The notes below the pieces were generated by a model that was not told the DNA's origin, searched no databases, and was given only the letters and a program-made list of their open reading frames with translations. The translations under genes and the position numbers were made by a program. Below are positions 63,624 through 64,000 of a DNA stretch of 64,000 nucleotides, one piece after another; the stretch's first letter is position 1, and every line of letters begins with the position of its first letter. Source of the stretch: Leifsonia sp. EB41 (GTDB lineage: Bacteria; Actinomycetota; Actinomycetes; Actinomycetales; Microbacteriaceae); the NCBI RefSeq assembly GCF_041262565.1, contig NZ_JBGCCJ010000001.1, positions 248,001 through 312,000 on the forward strand, written 5' to 3'.

Positions 63624-63752
63624 TGCCGCTCCGCTCTCTTTACAACCCTTCGATAGTTTGGCCTAAGCGACCAGGGCCAGCATTCCCCTCTTTGAGGGGT
63701 TGAGTAATTATCGTGGCCTGTAGCCCAACATCCGGTAGACGACGGCCCGCGG

Positions 63753-64000
63753 TCAGCCGCTGATGCCAAAGGCGCGCATCCGCGCGTGATGGTACTGCGC
63801 GCTCGAGTAGGCGAAGCCGCGCGCCGCAGCGACGGCGACAATCTGGGGGTACGCGCCGATGAGGCCATCCCATCGAGGATCAGCGCTGGTAGCCAGGGTG
63901 TTCATCTGGTGCGCCTCGAGCAGCGCGTTCCCGCGCTGCGTGTTGCAGAAGGCGTGGATCGTGCGCAGGTTCGCGGGCTCGCTGCTGCCGCCGCTGCTGC
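63753..64000 (-). CDS. Hypothetical protein, C-terminal 82 residues (runs off the right edge)
   Basis: The frame enters from the right edge and stops at 63753. It reads LRTIHAFCNTQRGNALLEAH, QMNTLATSADPRWDGLIGAY and FAYSSAQYHHARMRAFGISG. Coding-like, not recognised. The start is outside the window. Confidence 0.6.
   Translation of the reverse strand, partial: SSGGSSEPANLRTIHAFCNTQRGNALLEAHQMNTLATSADPRWDGLIGAYPQIVAVAAARGFAYSSAQYHHARMRAFGISG

Overview
The window is high-GC actinobacterial DNA. The order of housekeeping genes (dnaG, dgt, dusB, uppS-recO, leuA, then era / CorC-like / ybeY / phoH-like / HIT / rsmE / dnaJ / hrcA with a CIRCE box, hemW, lepA, rpsT, holA, comEC) and the frequent 4-bp start/stop overlaps fit the family Microbacteriaceae (Leifsonia-like). 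That placement is an inference from gene content. No rRNA, tRNA or CRISPR array was found.

Left part, about 1-37,545: conserved chromosomal core. DNA replication and nucleotide control (partial dnaG, dgt, holA), tRNA and rRNA modification or quality control (dusB, ybaK-like, ybeY, rsmE, era), cell-envelope lipid carriers (uppS, an MprF-like protein with a coupled esterase), leucine synthesis under a leader-peptide attenuator (leuA), and heat shock (hrcA-dnaJ with CIRCE). A two-component system sits beside a MacB-like ABC exporter. The elongation factor lepA and ribosomal protein S20 have clear promoter or terminator signals. A DUF559 endonuclease-like gene at 4.5-5.45 kb is bracketed by two copies of a long perfect palindrome.

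Junction at about 37,545: comEC (DNA uptake channel) is cut inside its conserved ISGAN segment and replaced by a large serine integrase that starts about 24 bp away. The missing 5' part of comEC does not reappear in the window, so the insertion is either longer than 26 kb or followed by a rearrangement.

Right part, 37.5-64 kb: accessory DNA. First comes a replication-type module: integrase, an array of GTAGC/GCTAC iteron-like units, a diverged tandem repeat, an excisionase-like HTH protein, an SF3 (D5/P4-type) helicase-primase and an Xre/MbcA/ParS-like antitoxin. Next are small orphans, a CoiA-like nuclease, and a sigma factor / membrane protein / 36-aa peptide operon ending in a terminator. 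A decayed LigD fragment follows. Then comes an Rhs (polymorphic toxin) region with an orphan Rhs tip plus membrane partner, 2.1 kb of degenerate DNA, small membrane proteins, and an intact secreted Rhs protein with a glycine-rich tip and a two-helix partner. The last 7 kb is an island of lipoproteins, small membrane proteins, a zinc-finger/NERD nuclease-like protein and a frameshifted secreted amidase-like gene.
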